From Crossaster papposus (taxonomy: Eukaryota; Echinodermata; Asteroidea; Velatida; Solasteridae): 64,000 bases of DNA. The translations under genes and the position numbers were made by a program. Location of the stretch: the NCBI GenBank assembly GCA_037893245.1, contig JBAIAA010000891.1, positions 680,427 to 744,426 of the forward strand, in the 5' to 3' direction. This document shows, in pieces, positions 1 through 10,995 of this stretch. The notes beneath the pieces are model-generated. The model was not told where the DNA came from. It searched no databases and saw nothing but the letters and a program-made list of their open reading frames with translations. Numbering within the stretch: position 1 is the stretch's first letter; each line of letters starts with the position of its first letter.

Positions 1-704
1 AATGCGAATTCAATGCGAATTCAATGCGAATTCAATGCGAATTCAATGCGAATTCAATGCGAATTCAATGCGAATTCAATGCGAATTCAATGCGAATTCA
101 ATGCGAATTCAATGCGAATTCAATGCGAATTCAATGCGAATTCAATGCGAATTCAATGCGAATTCAATGCGAATTCAATGCGAATTCAATGCGAATTCAA
201 TGCGAATTCGATGCGAATTCAATGCGAATTCGATGCGAATTCAATGCGAATTCAATGCGAATTCAATGCGAATTCAATGCGATTTCAATGCGAATTCAAT
301 GCGAATTCAATGCGAATTCAATGCGAATTCAATGCGAATTCAATGCGAATTCAATGCGAATTCAATGCGAATTCAATGCGAATTCAATGCGAATTCAATG
401 CGAATTCAATGCGAATTCAATGCGAATTCAATGCGAATTCAATGCGAATTCAATGCGAATTCAATGCGAATTCAATGCGAATTCAATGCGAATTCAATGC
501 GAATTCAATGCGAATTCAATGCGAATTCAATGCGAATTCAATGCGAATTCAATGCGAATTCAATGCGAATTCAATGCGAATTCAATGCGAATTCAATGCG
601 AATTCAATGCGAATTCAATGCGAATTCAATGCGAATTCAATGCGAATTCAATGCGAATTCAATGCGAATTCAATGCGAATTCAATGCGAATTCAATGCGA
701 ATTC
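1..704. repeat. 11-bp satellite array, 64 units
   Basis: Sixty-four AATGCGAATTC units start exactly at base 1, so the array continues left of the window. It has more point variants than the other blocks: two GAATTCGATGC units at 205-235 and a GATTTC at about 281, which removes one EcoRI site. The block ends where A1 begins with a cut 11-mer. Confidence 0.97.
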
Positions 705-965
705 AATGAATTAATCTTTGACGTATTCCTTGACGCATTTTTTTATGTGGGAAGTCGCCCGCGGGAAATCGCCCCGCGTAAAATGCCCCAAGGGAAATTG
801 CCCCACGGGAATTCGCCCCACGGTAAATCCCCCCACGGGAAATCCCCCCCACGGGAAATTCCTCCCGGGGAAATCCCCTGCCGAATTCAAGGAATTATGG
901 AAATTCAATGCGAATTCAATGAATTATTCGTTGACGTATTCTTTGACGTATTTGTTGACGCATTC
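705..965. repeat. Spacer A1 (261 bp)
   Basis: It starts in a cut 11-mer (AATG then AATTAATC), passes through TTGACGTATTCCTTGACGC, then a GC-rich core from about 750 to 882 made of about eight 15-17-bp sub-repeats of the form GGGAAATYSCCCC. It leaves through AAGGAATTATGG, one 11-mer, and three 12-bp units of the form TTGACGYATTCT that end in TTGACGCATTC. The spacer is repeated at 2952 with no difference I can see. Confidence 0.93.
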
Positions 966-1130
966 AATGCGAATTCAATGCGAATTCAATGCGAATTCAA
1001 TGCGAATTCAATGCGAATTCAATGCGAATTCAATGCGAATTCAATGCGAATTCAATGCGAATTCAATGCGAATTCAATGCGAATTCAATGCGAATTCAAT
1101 GCGAATTCAATGCGAATTCAATGCGAATTC

Positions 1131-1352
1131 AATGCATTAATCTTTGACGTATTCTTTGACGCATTTTTTGATGTGGGAAGTCGCCCGCGGGAAATGCCCC
1201 AAGGGAAATTGCCCCACGGGAAATCGCCCCACGGTAAATCCCCCCACGGGAAATCCCCCTCACGGGAAACTCCTCCCGGGGAAATCCCCTGCCGAATTCA
1301 AGGAATTATGAAAATTCAATGCGAATTCAATGAATTATTCGTTGACGCATTC
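1131..1352. repeat. Spacer B1 (222 bp)
   Basis: B is a shorter relative of A. It begins AATGCATTAATC, has TTTGATGTGGGAAG where A has TTTTATGTGGG, lacks A's second core sub-repeat, and ends with a single TTGACGCATTC in place of A's three 12-bp units. B1 follows A1 after exactly 15 units of the 11-mer. Confidence 0.93.
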
Positions 1353-1407
1353 AATGCGAATTCAATGCGAATTCAATGCGAATTCAATGCGAATTCAATG
1401 CGAATTC

Positions 1408-1605
1408 AATGATTTAACTTATTCTTTGACGCATTTTTTGATGTGGGAAGTCCCCCGCGGAAAATCCCCCCGCGGGAAATTTGATGATTTGATGATTTGA
1501 TGATTTGATGATTTGATGATTTGATGATTCGATGATTCGATGATTCGATGATTCGATGATGTCCGATGATGTCCGATGATGTCCGATGATATCCGATGAT
1601 GTCCG
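1408..1605. repeat. Spacer C1 (198 bp)
   Basis: C starts AATGATTTAAC, has TTTGATGTGGGAAGTCCCCC and a short GC-rich piece, then 8-bp units TTTGATGA, then TTCGATGA, then 10-bp units TGTCCGATGA, and ends at TGTCCG before AATTC of the next 11-mer array. C1 has one altered 10-mer that makes an EcoRV site, GATATC, at 1588-1593. The same mark is found only in C6 and C11. Confidence 0.93.
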
Positions 1606-1863
1606 AATTCAATGCGAATTCAATGCGAATTCAATGCGAATTCAATGCGAATTCAATGCGAATTCAATGCGAATTCAATGCGAATTCAATGCGAATTCAA
1701 TGCGAATTCAATGCGAATTCAATGCGAATTCAATGCGAATTCAATGCGAATTCAATGCGAATTCAATGCGAATTCAATGCGAATTCAATGCGAATTCAAT
1801 GCGAATTCAATGCGAATTCAATGCGAATTCAATGCGAATTCAATGCGAATTCAATGCGAATTC

Positions 1864-2085
1864 AATGCATTAATCTTTGACGTATTCTTTGACGCATTTT
1901 TTGATGTGGGAAGTCGCCCGCGGGAAATGCCCCAAGGGAAATTGCCCCACGGGAAATCGCCCCACGGTAAATCCCCCGACGGGAAATCCCCCTCACGGGA
2001 AACTCCTCCCGGGGAAATCCCCTGCCGAATTCAAATAATTATGAAAATTCAATGCGAATTCAATGAATTATTCGTTGACGCATTC
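1864..2085. repeat. Spacer B2 (222 bp)
   Basis: B2 has two private changes: CCCCGACGGG in the core near 1975 and TTCAAATAATT near 2030, where other B copies have TTCAAGGAATT. Its neighbourhood matches that of B6 at an offset of 5308. Confidence 0.92.
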
Positions 2086-2140
2086 AATGCGAATTCAATG
2101 CGAATTCAATGCGAATTCAATGCGAATTCAATGCGAATTC

Positions 2141-2330
2141 AATGATTTAACTTATTCTTTGACGCATTTTTTGATGTGGGAAGTCCCCCGCGGAAAATCC
2201 CCCAGCGGGAAATTTGATGATTTGATGATTTGATGATTTGATGATTTGATGATTCGATGATTCGATGATTCGATGATTCGATGATGTCCGATGATGTCCG
2301 ATGATGTCCGATGATGTCCGATGATGTCCG
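2141..2330. repeat. Spacer C2 (190 bp, shortest C)
   Basis: C2 has CCCCAGCGGG where the other copies have CCCCCGCGGG, and one fewer 8-bp unit than C1. It ends in five 10-mers at the usual TGTCCG boundary. Confidence 0.92.
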
Positions 2331-2951
2331 AATTCAATGCGAATTCAATGCGAATTCAATGCGAATTCAATGCGAATTCAATGCGAATTCAATGCGAATT
2401 CAATGCGAATTCAATGCGAATTCAATGCGAATTCAATGCGAATTCAATGCGAATTCAATGCGAATTCAATGCGAATTCAATGCGAATTCAATGCGAATTC
2501 AATGCGAATTCAATGCGAATTCAATGCGAATTCAATGCGAATTCAATGCGAATTCAATGCGAATTCAATGCGAATTCAATGCGAATTCAATGCGAATTCA
2601 ATGCGAATTCAATGCGAATTCAATGCGAATTCAATGCGAATTCAATGCGAATTCAATGCGAATTCAATGCGAATTCAATGCGAATTCAATGCGAATTCAA
2701 TGCGAATTCAATGCGAATTCAATGCGAATTCAATGCGAATTCAATGCGAATTCAATGCGAATTCAATGCGAATTCAATGCGAATTCAATGCGAATTCAAT
2801 GCGAATTCAATGCGAATTCAATGCGAATTCAATGCGAATTCAATGCGAATTCAATGCGAATTCAATGCGAATTCAATGCGAATTCAATGCGAATTCAATG
2901 CGAATTCAATGCGAATTCAATGCGAATTCAATGCGAATTCAATGCGAATTC
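2331..2951. repeat. 11-bp satellite array, 56 units
   Basis: Fifty-six uniform AATGCGAATTC units from 2336 follow the AATTC that joins C2 to the array. No internal variant was noticed. The block ends at A2. Confidence 0.95.
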
Positions 2952-3212
2952 AATGAATTAATCTTTGACGTATTCCTTGACGCATTTTTTTATGTGGGAA
3001 GTCGCCCGCGGGAAATCGCCCCGCGTAAAATGCCCCAAGGGAAATTGCCCCACGGGAATTCGCCCCACGGTAAATCCCCCCACGGGAAATCCCCCCCACG
3101 GGAAATTCCTCCCGGGGAAATCCCCTGCCGAATTCAAGGAATTATGGAAATTCAATGCGAATTCAATGAATTATTCGTTGACGTATTCTTTGACGTATTT
3201 GTTGACGCATTC
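2952..3212. repeat. Spacer A2 (261 bp)
   Basis: A2 lies 2247 bp after A1 with the same bases as far as I compared, including TTTTTTTATGTGGG. It is followed by 15 units of the 11-mer, then B3. Confidence 0.93.
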
Positions 3213-3377
3213 AATGCGAATTCAATGCGAATTCAATGCGAATTCAATGCGAATTCAATGCGAATTCAATGCGAATTCAATGCGAATTCAATGCGAATTC
3301 AATGCGAATTCAATGCGAATTCAATGCGAATTCAATGCGAATTCAATGCGAATTCAATGCGAATTCAATGCGAATTC

Positions 3378-3599
3378 AATGCATTAATCTTTGACGTATT
3401 CTTTGACGCATTTTTTGATGTGGGAAGTCGCCCGCGGGAAATGCCCCAAGGGAAATTGCCCCACGGGAAATCGCCCCACGGTAAATCCCCCCACGGGAAA
3501 TCCCCCTCACGGGAAACTCCTCCCGGGGAAATCCCCTGCCGAATTCAAGGAATTATGAAAATTCAATGCGAATTCAATGAATTATTCGTTGACGCATTC
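3378..3599. repeat. Spacer B3 (222 bp)
   Basis: A standard B copy, 2247 bp from B1. It is the natural left edge of the first 4.9-kb higher-order repeat, since the same order of spacers resumes at B7 (8300). Confidence 0.92.
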
Positions 3600-3654
3600 A
3601 ATGCGAATTCAATGCGAATTCAATGCGAATTCAATGCGAATTCAATGCGAATTC

Positions 3655-3852
3655 AATGATTTAACTTATTCTTTGACGCATTTTTTGATGTGGGAAGTCC
3701 CCCGCGGAAAATCCCCCCGCGGGAAATTTGATGATTTGATGATTTGATGATTTGATGATTTGATGATTTGATGATTCGATGATTCGATGATTCGATGATT
3801 CGATGATGTCCGATGATGTCCGATGATGTCCGATGATGTCCGATGATGTCCG
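3655..3852. repeat. Spacer C3 (198 bp)
   Basis: C3 matches C1 at an offset of 2247 except that it has GATGTC where C1 has GATATC. An identical copy lies 4922 bp further on (C8). Confidence 0.92.
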
Positions 3853-4111
3853 AATTCAATGCGAATTCAATGCGAATTCAATGCGAATTCAATGCGAATT
3901 CAATGCGAATTCAATGCGAATTCAATGCGAATTCAATGCGAATTCAATGCGAATTCAATGCGAATTCAATGCGAATTCAATGCGAATTCAATGCGAATTC
4001 AATGCGAATTCAATGCGAATTCAATGCGAATTCAATGCGAATTCAATGCGAATTCAATAGGAAATTCAATGCGAATTCAATGCGAATTCAATGCGAATTC
4101 GATGCGAATTC

Positions 4112-4847
4112 AATGATTTAACTTATTCTTTGACGCATTTTTTGATGTGGGAAGTCCCCCGCGGAAAATCCCCCCGCGGGAAATTTGATGATTTGATGAT
4201 TTGATGATTTGATGATTCGATGATTCGATGATGTCCGATGATGTCCGATGATGTCCGATGATGTCCGATGATGTCCGAAGATGTCCGATGATGTCCGATG
4301 ATGTCCGATGATGTCCGATGATGTCCGATGATGTCCGATGATGTCCGATGATGTCCGGTGATGTCCGGTGATGTCCGATGATGTCCGATGATGTCCGATG
4401 ATGTCCGGTGATGTCCGGTGATGTCCGGTGATGTCCGGTGATGTCCGGTGATGTCCGGTGATGTCCGATGATGTCCGATGATGTCCGATGATGCCCGATG
4501 ATGCCCGATGATGCCCGATGATGTCCGATGATGTCCGATGATGTCCGATGATGTCCGATGATGTCCGATGATGTCCGATGATGTCCGATGATGTCCGGTG
4601 ATGTCCGGTGATGTCCGGTGATGTCCGGTGATGTCCGGTGATGTCCGGTGATGTCCGGTGATGTCCGGTGATGTCCGGTGATGTCCGGTGATGTCCGATG
4701 ATGTCCGATGATGTCCGATGATGTCCGATGATGTCCGATGATGTCCGGTGATGTCCGGTGATGTCCGGTGATGTCCGGTGATGTCCGGTGATGTCCGGTG
4801 ATGTCCGGTGATGTCCGGTGATGTCCGGTGATGTCCGGTGATGTCCG
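4112..4847. repeat. Spacer C4, expanded 10-bp array (736 bp)
   Basis: After the C head and a few 8-bp units, about 62 tandem 10-mers run from 4231 to 4847. Two forms, TGTCCGATGA and TGTCCGGTGA, lie in runs and not at random, and three adjacent units near 4494-4515 carry GATGCCC. It follows an 11-mer block with no B before it, which breaks the B-5-C rule. A copy of the same length and order is C9. Confidence 0.95.
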
Positions 4848-5369
4848 AATTCAATGCGAATTCAATGCGAATTCAATGCGAATTCAATGCGAATTCAATG
4901 CGAATTCAATGCGAATTCAATGCGAATTCAATGCGAATTCAATGCGAATTCAATGCGAATTCAATGCGAATTCAATGCGAATTCAATGCGAATTCAATGC
5001 GAATTCAATGCGAATTCAATGCGAATTCAATGCGAATTCAATGCGAATTCAATGCGAATTCAATGCGAATTCAATGCGAATTCAATGCGAATTCAATGCG
5101 AATTCAATGCGAATTCAATGCGAATTCAATGCGAATTCAATGCGAATTCAATGCGAATTCAATGCGAATTCAATGCGAATTCAATGCGAATTCAATGCGA
5201 ATTCAATGCGAATTCAATGCGAATTCAATGCGAATTCAATGCGAATTCAATGCGAATTCAATGCGAATTCAATGCGAATTCAATGCGAATTCAATGCGAA
5301 TTCAATGCGAATTCAATGCGAATTCAATGCGAATTCAATGCGAATTCAATGCGAATTCAATGCGAATTC
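4848..5369. repeat. 11-bp satellite array, 47 units
   Basis: Forty-seven units from 4853, with no variant noticed, lie between C4 and A3. The block recurs at 9770-10291 with the same unit count. Confidence 0.95.
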
Positions 5370-5630
5370 AATGAATTAATCTTTGACGTATTCCTTGACG
5401 CATTTTTTTAAGTGGGAAGTCGCCCGCGGGAAATCGCCCCGCGTAAAATGCCCCAAGGGAAATTGCCCCACGGGAATTCGCCCCACGGTAAATCCCCCCA
5501 CGGGAAATCCCCCCCACGGGAAATTCCTCCCGGGGAAATCCCCTGCCGAATTCAAGGAATTATGGAAATTCAATGCGAATTCAATGAATTATTCGTTGAC
5601 GTATTCTTTGACGTATTTGTTGACGCATTC
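5370..5630. repeat. Spacer A3 (261 bp)
   Basis: This A copy has TTTTTTTAAGTGGG near 5405, where A1, A2 and A5 have TTTTTTTATGTGGG. A4 shares the mark. Confidence 0.93.
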
Positions 5631-5795
5631 AATGCGAATTCAATGCGAATTCAATGCGAATTCAATGCGAATTCAATGCGAATTCAATGCGAATTCAATG
5701 CGAATTCAATGCGAATTCAATGCGAATTCAATGCGAATTCAATGCGAATTCAATGCGAATTCAATGCGAATTCAATGCGAATTCAATGCGAATTC

Positions 5796-6018
5796 AATGC
5801 ATTAATCTTTGACGTATTCTTTGACGCATTTTTTGATGTGGGAAGTCGCCCGCGGGAAATGCCCCAAGGGAAATTGCCCCACGGGAAATCGCCCCACGGT
5901 AAAACCCCCCCACGGGAAATCCCCCTCACGGGAAACTCCTCCCGGGGAAATCCCCTGCCGAATTCAAGGAATTATGAAAATTCAATGCGAATTCAATGAA
6001 TTATTCGTTGACGCATTC
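5796..6018. repeat. Spacer B4 (223 bp)
   Basis: One base longer than other B copies because of a GGTAAAACCCCCCC variant near 5898-5911. It follows A3 after 15 units of the 11-mer, and the variant recurs in B8. Confidence 0.92.
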
Positions 6019-6073
6019 AATGCGAATTCAATGCGAATTCAATGCGAATTCAATGCGAATTCAATGCGAATTC

Positions 6074-6279
6074 AATGATTTAACTTATTCTTTGACGCAT
6101 TTTTTGATGTGGGAAGTCCCCCGCGGAAAATCCCCCCGCGGGAAATTTGATGATTTGATGATTTGATGATTTGATGATTTGATGATTTGATGATTTGATG
6201 ATTCGATGATTCGATGATTCGATGATTCGATGATGTCCGATGATGTCCGATGATGTCCGATGATGTCCGATGATGTCCG
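6074..6279. repeat. Spacer C5 (206 bp)
   Basis: One extra TTTGATGA unit compared with C3, which accounts for the 8-bp length difference. It ends at the standard TGTCCG boundary. Confidence 0.92.
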
Positions 6280-6438
6280 AATTCAATGCGAATTCAATGC
6301 GAATTCAATGCGAATTCAATGCGAATTCAATGCGAATTCAATGCGAATTCAATGCGAATTCAATGCGAATTCAATGCGAATTCAATGCGAATTCAATGCG
6401 AATTCAATGCGAATTCAATGCGAATTCAATGCGAATTC

Positions 6439-6660
6439 AATACATTAATCTTTGACGTATTCTTTGACGCATTTTTTGATGTGGGAAGTCGCCCGCGGGA
6501 AATGCCCCAAGGGAAATTGCCCCACGGGAAATCGCCCCACGGTAAATCCCCCCACGGGAAATCCCCCTCACGGGAAACTCCTCCCGGGGAAATCCCCTGC
6601 CGAATTCAAGGAATTATGAAAATTCAATGCGAATTCAATGAATTATTCGTTGACGCATTC
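6439..6660. repeat. Spacer B5 (222 bp)
   Basis: B5 begins AATACATTAATC where other B copies begin AATGCATTAATC, so the change is at the joint with the 11-mer. The preceding array is the shortest after a C (14 units). Confidence 0.92.
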
Positions 6661-6715
6661 AATGCGAATTCAATGCGAATTCAATGCGAATTCAATGCGA
6701 ATTCAATGCGAATTC

Positions 6716-6913
6716 AATGATTTAACTTATTCTTTGACGCATTTTTTGATGTGGGAAGTCCCCCGCGGAAAATCCCCCCGCGGGAAATTTGATGATTTGA
6801 TGATTTGATGATTTGATGATTTGATGATTTGATGATTCGATGATTCGATGATTCGATGATTCGATGATGTCCGATGATGTCCGATGATGTCCGATGATAT
6901 CCGATGATGTCCG
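6716..6913. repeat. Spacer C6 (198 bp)
   Basis: C6 carries the GATATC mark at 6896, as in C1, which lies 5308 bp upstream. It is repeated 4922 bp downstream as C11. Confidence 0.92.
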
Positions 6914-7171
6914 AATTCAATGCGAATTCAATGCGAATTCAATGCGAATTCAATGCGAATTCAATGCGAATTCAATGCGAATTCAATGCGAATTCAATGC
7001 GAATTCAATGCGAATTCAATGCGAATTCAATGCGAATTCAATGCGAATTCAATGCGAATTCAATGCGAATTCAATGCGAATTCAATGCGAATTCAATGCG
7101 AATTCAATGCGAATTCAATGCGAATTCAATGCGAATTCAATGCGAATTCAATGCGAATTCAATGCGAATTC

Positions 7172-7393
7172 AATGCATTAATCTTTGACGTATTCTTTGA
7201 CGCATTTTTTGATGTGGGAAGTCGCCCGCGGGAAATGCCCCAAGGGAAATTGCCCCACGGGAAATCGCCCCACGGTAAATCCCCCCACGGGAAATCCCCC
7301 TCACGGGAAACTCCTCCCGGGGAAATCCCCTGCCGAATTCAAGGAATTATGAAAATTCAATGCGAATTCAATGAATTATTCGTTGACGCATTC
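7172..7393. repeat. Spacer B6 (222 bp)
   Basis: A standard B copy. It matches B2 at an offset of 5308 but without the two private changes of B2. Confidence 0.92.
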
Positions 7394-7448
7394 AATGCGA
7401 ATTCAATGCGAATTCAATGCGAATTCAATGCGAATTCAATGCGAATTC

Positions 7449-7656
7449 AATGATTTAACATATTCTTTGACGCATTTTTTGATGTGGGAAGTCCCCCGCG
7501 GAAAATCCCCCCGCGGGAAATTTGATGATTTGATGATTTGATGATTTGATGATTTGATGATTTGATGATTCGATGATTCGATGATTCGATGATTCGATGA
7601 TGTCCGATGATGTCCGATGATGTCCGATGATGTCCGATGATGTCCGATGATGTCCG
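7449..7656. repeat. Spacer C7 (208 bp)
   Basis: It has TTTAACATATTC at the head, where other C copies have TTTAACTTATTC, and one extra 10-mer. C12 shares both. Confidence 0.92.
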
Positions 7657-8299
7657 AATTCAATGCGAATTCAATGCGAATTCAATGCGAATTCAATGCG
7701 AATTCAATGCGAATTCAATGCGAATTCAATGCGAATTCAATGCGAATTCAATGCGAATTCAATGCGAATTCAATGCGAATTCAATGCGAATTCAATGCGA
7801 ATTCAATGCGAATTCAATGCGAATTCAATGCGAATTCAATGCGAATTCAATGCGAATTCAATGCGAATTCAATGCGAATTCAATGCGAATTCAATGCGAA
7901 TTCAATGCGAATTCAATGCGAATTCAATGCGAATTCAATGCGAATTCAATGCGAATTCAATGCGAATTCAATGCGAATTCAATGCGAATTCAATGCGAAT
8001 TCAATGCGAATTCAATGCGAATTCAATGCGAATTCAATGCGAATTCAATGCGAATTCAATGCGAATTCAATGCGAATTCAATGCGAATTCAATGCGAATT
8101 CAATGCGAATTCAATGCGAATTCAATGCGAATTCAATGCGAATTCAATGCGAATTCAATGCGAATTCAATGCGAATTCAATGCGAATTCAATGCGAATTC
8201 AATGCGAATTCAATGCGAATTCAATGCGAATTCAATGCGAATTCAATGCGAATTCAATGCGAATTCAATGCGAATTCAATGCGAATTCAATGCGAATTC
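7657..8299. repeat. 11-bp satellite array, 58 units
   Basis: Fifty-eight uniform units from 7662 close the first higher-order copy. The matching block in the second copy has 66 units, the only length difference I found between the two copies. Confidence 0.95.
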
Positions 8300-8521
8300 A
8301 ATGCATTAATCTTTGACGTATTCTTTGACGCATTTTTTGATGTGGGAAGTCGCCCGCGGGAAATGCCCCAAGGGAAATTGCCCCACGGGAAATCGCCCCA
8401 CGGTAAATCCCCCCACGGGAAATCCCCCTCACGGGAAACTCCTCCCGGGGAAATCCCCTGCCGAATTCAAGGAATTATGAAAATTCAATGCGAATTCAAT
8501 GAATTATTCGTTGACGCATTC
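8300..8521. repeat. Spacer B7 (222 bp)
   Basis: A standard B copy, 4922 bp after B3, opening the second higher-order copy. Confidence 0.92.
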
Positions 8522-8576
8522 AATGCGAATTCAATGCGAATTCAATGCGAATTCAATGCGAATTCAATGCGAATTC

Positions 8577-8774
8577 AATGATTTAACTTATTCTTTGACG
8601 CATTTTTTGATGTGGGAAGTCCCCCGCGGAAAATCCCCCCGCGGGAAATTTGATGATTTGATGATTTGATGATTTGATGATTTGATGATTTGATGATTCG
8701 ATGATTCGATGATTCGATGATTCGATGATGTCCGATGATGTCCGATGATGTCCGATGATGTCCGATGATGTCCG
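8577..8774. repeat. Spacer C8 (198 bp)
   Basis: Same as C3 at an offset of 4922. It is followed by the 11-mer block with the AATAGGAAATTC variant near 8980. Confidence 0.92.
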
Positions 8775-9033
8775 AATTCAATGCGAATTCAATGCGAATT
8801 CAATGCGAATTCAATGCGAATTCAATGCGAATTCAATGCGAATTCAATGCGAATTCAATGCGAATTCAATGCGAATTCAATGCGAATTCAATGCGAATTC
8901 AATGCGAATTCAATGCGAATTCAATGCGAATTCAATGCGAATTCAATGCGAATTCAATGCGAATTCAATGCGAATTCAATAGGAAATTCAATGCGAATTC
9001 AATGCGAATTCAATGCGAATTCGATGCGAATTC

Positions 9034-9769
9034 AATGATTTAACTTATTCTTTGACGCATTTTTTGATGTGGGAAGTCCCCCGCGGAAAATCCCCCCGCG
9101 GGAAATTTGATGATTTGATGATTTGATGATTTGATGATTCGATGATTCGATGATGTCCGATGATGTCCGATGATGTCCGATGATGTCCGATGATGTCCGA
9201 AGATGTCCGATGATGTCCGATGATGTCCGATGATGTCCGATGATGTCCGATGATGTCCGATGATGTCCGATGATGTCCGGTGATGTCCGGTGATGTCCGA
9301 TGATGTCCGATGATGTCCGATGATGTCCGGTGATGTCCGGTGATGTCCGGTGATGTCCGGTGATGTCCGGTGATGTCCGGTGATGTCCGATGATGTCCGA
9401 TGATGTCCGATGATGCCCGATGATGCCCGATGATGCCCGATGATGTCCGATGATGTCCGATGATGTCCGATGATGTCCGATGATGTCCGATGATGTCCGA
9501 TGATGTCCGATGATGTCCGGTGATGTCCGGTGATGTCCGGTGATGTCCGGTGATGTCCGGTGATGTCCGGTGATGTCCGGTGATGTCCGGTGATGTCCGG
9601 TGATGTCCGGTGATGTCCGATGATGTCCGATGATGTCCGATGATGTCCGATGATGTCCGATGATGTCCGGTGATGTCCGGTGATGTCCGGTGATGTCCGG
9701 TGATGTCCGGTGATGTCCGGTGATGTCCGGTGATGTCCGGTGATGTCCGGTGATGTCCGGTGATGTCCG
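9034..9769. repeat. Spacer C9, expanded 10-bp array (736 bp)
   Basis: Same length and same order of TGTCCGATGA, TGTCCGGTGA and GATGCCC units as C4, offset 4922. The reverse-strand reading of the two blocks is the same over 243 codons, which shows they were copied as a whole. Confidence 0.95.
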
Positions 9770-10291
9770 AATTCAATGCGAATTCAATGCGAATTCAATG
9801 CGAATTCAATGCGAATTCAATGCGAATTCAATGCGAATTCAATGCGAATTCAATGCGAATTCAATGCGAATTCAATGCGAATTCAATGCGAATTCAATGC
9901 GAATTCAATGCGAATTCAATGCGAATTCAATGCGAATTCAATGCGAATTCAATGCGAATTCAATGCGAATTCAATGCGAATTCAATGCGAATTCAATGCG
10001 AATTCAATGCGAATTCAATGCGAATTCAATGCGAATTCAATGCGAATTCAATGCGAATTCAATGCGAATTCAATGCGAATTCAATGCGAATTCAATGCGA
10101 ATTCAATGCGAATTCAATGCGAATTCAATGCGAATTCAATGCGAATTCAATGCGAATTCAATGCGAATTCAATGCGAATTCAATGCGAATTCAATGCGAA
10201 TTCAATGCGAATTCAATGCGAATTCAATGCGAATTCAATGCGAATTCAATGCGAATTCAATGCGAATTCAATGCGAATTCAATGCGAATTC
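9770..10291. repeat. 11-bp satellite array, 47 units
   Basis: Forty-seven units from 9775, the copy of 4848-5369. Confidence 0.95.
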
Positions 10292-10552
10292 AATGAATTA
10301 ATCTTTGACGTATTCCTTGACGCATTTTTTTAAGTGGGAAGTCGCCCGCGGGAAATCGCCCCGCGTAAAATGCCCCAAGGGAAATTGCCCCACGGGAATT
10401 CGCCCCACGGTAAATCCCCCCACGGGAAATCCCCCCCACGGGAAATTCCTCCCGGGGAAATCCCCTGCCGAATTCAAGGAATTATGGAAATTCAATGCGA
10501 ATTCAATGAATTATTCGTTGACGTATTCTTTGACGTATTTGTTGACGCATTC
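10292..10552. repeat. Spacer A4 (261 bp)
   Basis: Copy of A3 at an offset of 4922, with the TTTTTTTAAGTGGG mark. Confidence 0.93.
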
Positions 10553-10717
10553 AATGCGAATTCAATGCGAATTCAATGCGAATTCAATGCGAATTCAATG
10601 CGAATTCAATGCGAATTCAATGCGAATTCAATGCGAATTCAATGCGAATTCAATGCGAATTCAATGCGAATTCAATGCGAATTCAATGCGAATTCAATGC
10701 GAATTCAATGCGAATTC

Positions 10718-10940
10718 AATGCATTAATCTTTGACGTATTCTTTGACGCATTTTTTGATGTGGGAAGTCGCCCGCGGGAAATGCCCCAAGGGAAATTGCC
10801 CCACGGGAAATCGCCCCACGGTAAAACCCCCCCACGGGAAATCCCCCTCACGGGAAACTCCTCCCGGGGAAATCCCCTGCCGAATTCAAGGAATTATGAA
10901 AATTCAATGCGAATTCAATGAATTATTCGTTGACGCATTC
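10718..10940. repeat. Spacer B8 (223 bp)
   Basis: Copy of B4, with the extra base in GGTAAAACCCCCCC. Confidence 0.92.
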
Positions 10941-10995
10941 AATGCGAATTCAATGCGAATTCAATGCGAATTCAATGCGAATTCAATGCGAATTC

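Larger units (their letters stand above)
705..1605. repeat. A-15-B-5-C module, copy 1 (901 bp)
   Basis: A1, 15 units, B1, 5 units and C1. The same module lies 2247 bp on with a single base change seen (GATATC against GATGTC). Modules A3-B4-C5, A4-B8-C10 and A5-B12-C14 have the same order and the same internal unit counts. Confidence 0.92.
2952..3852. repeat. A-15-B-5-C module, copy 2 (901 bp)
   Basis: A2, 15 units, B3, 5 units and C3. Its right half is also the left end of the 4922-bp higher-order repeat, so it belongs to two overlapping duplications. Confidence 0.92.
3378..8299. repeat. Higher-order repeat, copy 1 (4922 bp)
   Basis: The spacers run B3, C3, C4 (long), A3, B4, C5, B5, C6, B6, C7, then a 58-unit 11-mer block. 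Every spacer start, array length and marker (AATAGG at 4058, AAGTGGG in A3, AAAACCCC in B4, AATACATT in B5, GATATC in C6, AACATATTC in C7) recurs 4922 bp on. The exact left edge cannot be fixed because it falls in uniform 11-mers; B3 is used by convention. Confidence 0.93.

Noticed and set aside
750..885. CpG island, promoter or kappa-B and CRE-like sites in the GC-rich cores and TGACGT motifs
   Set aside because: The motifs are by-products of the repeating units, occur in every copy, and have no gene next to them.
705..965. Spacer A as a short transposon (SINE or MITE)
   Set aside because: No terminal inverted repeats, poly-A tail, tRNA-like head or target duplication could be seen. The spacers sit at fixed unit counts and are shared by tandem duplication.
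2..1412. Forward frames of the 11-mer giving an 11-residue peptide repeat
   Set aside because: Same cause: the 11-mer has no stop in any + frame. Overlapping frames encode the same peptide out of phase, as expected of non-coding satellite.
4123..4854. Reverse-strand frame of 243 codons in C4, with a copy at 9045-9776
   Set aside because: It is the reverse reading of the 10-bp repeat, begins inside the 11-mer and has no known domain. Its conservation reflects duplication of the DNA.
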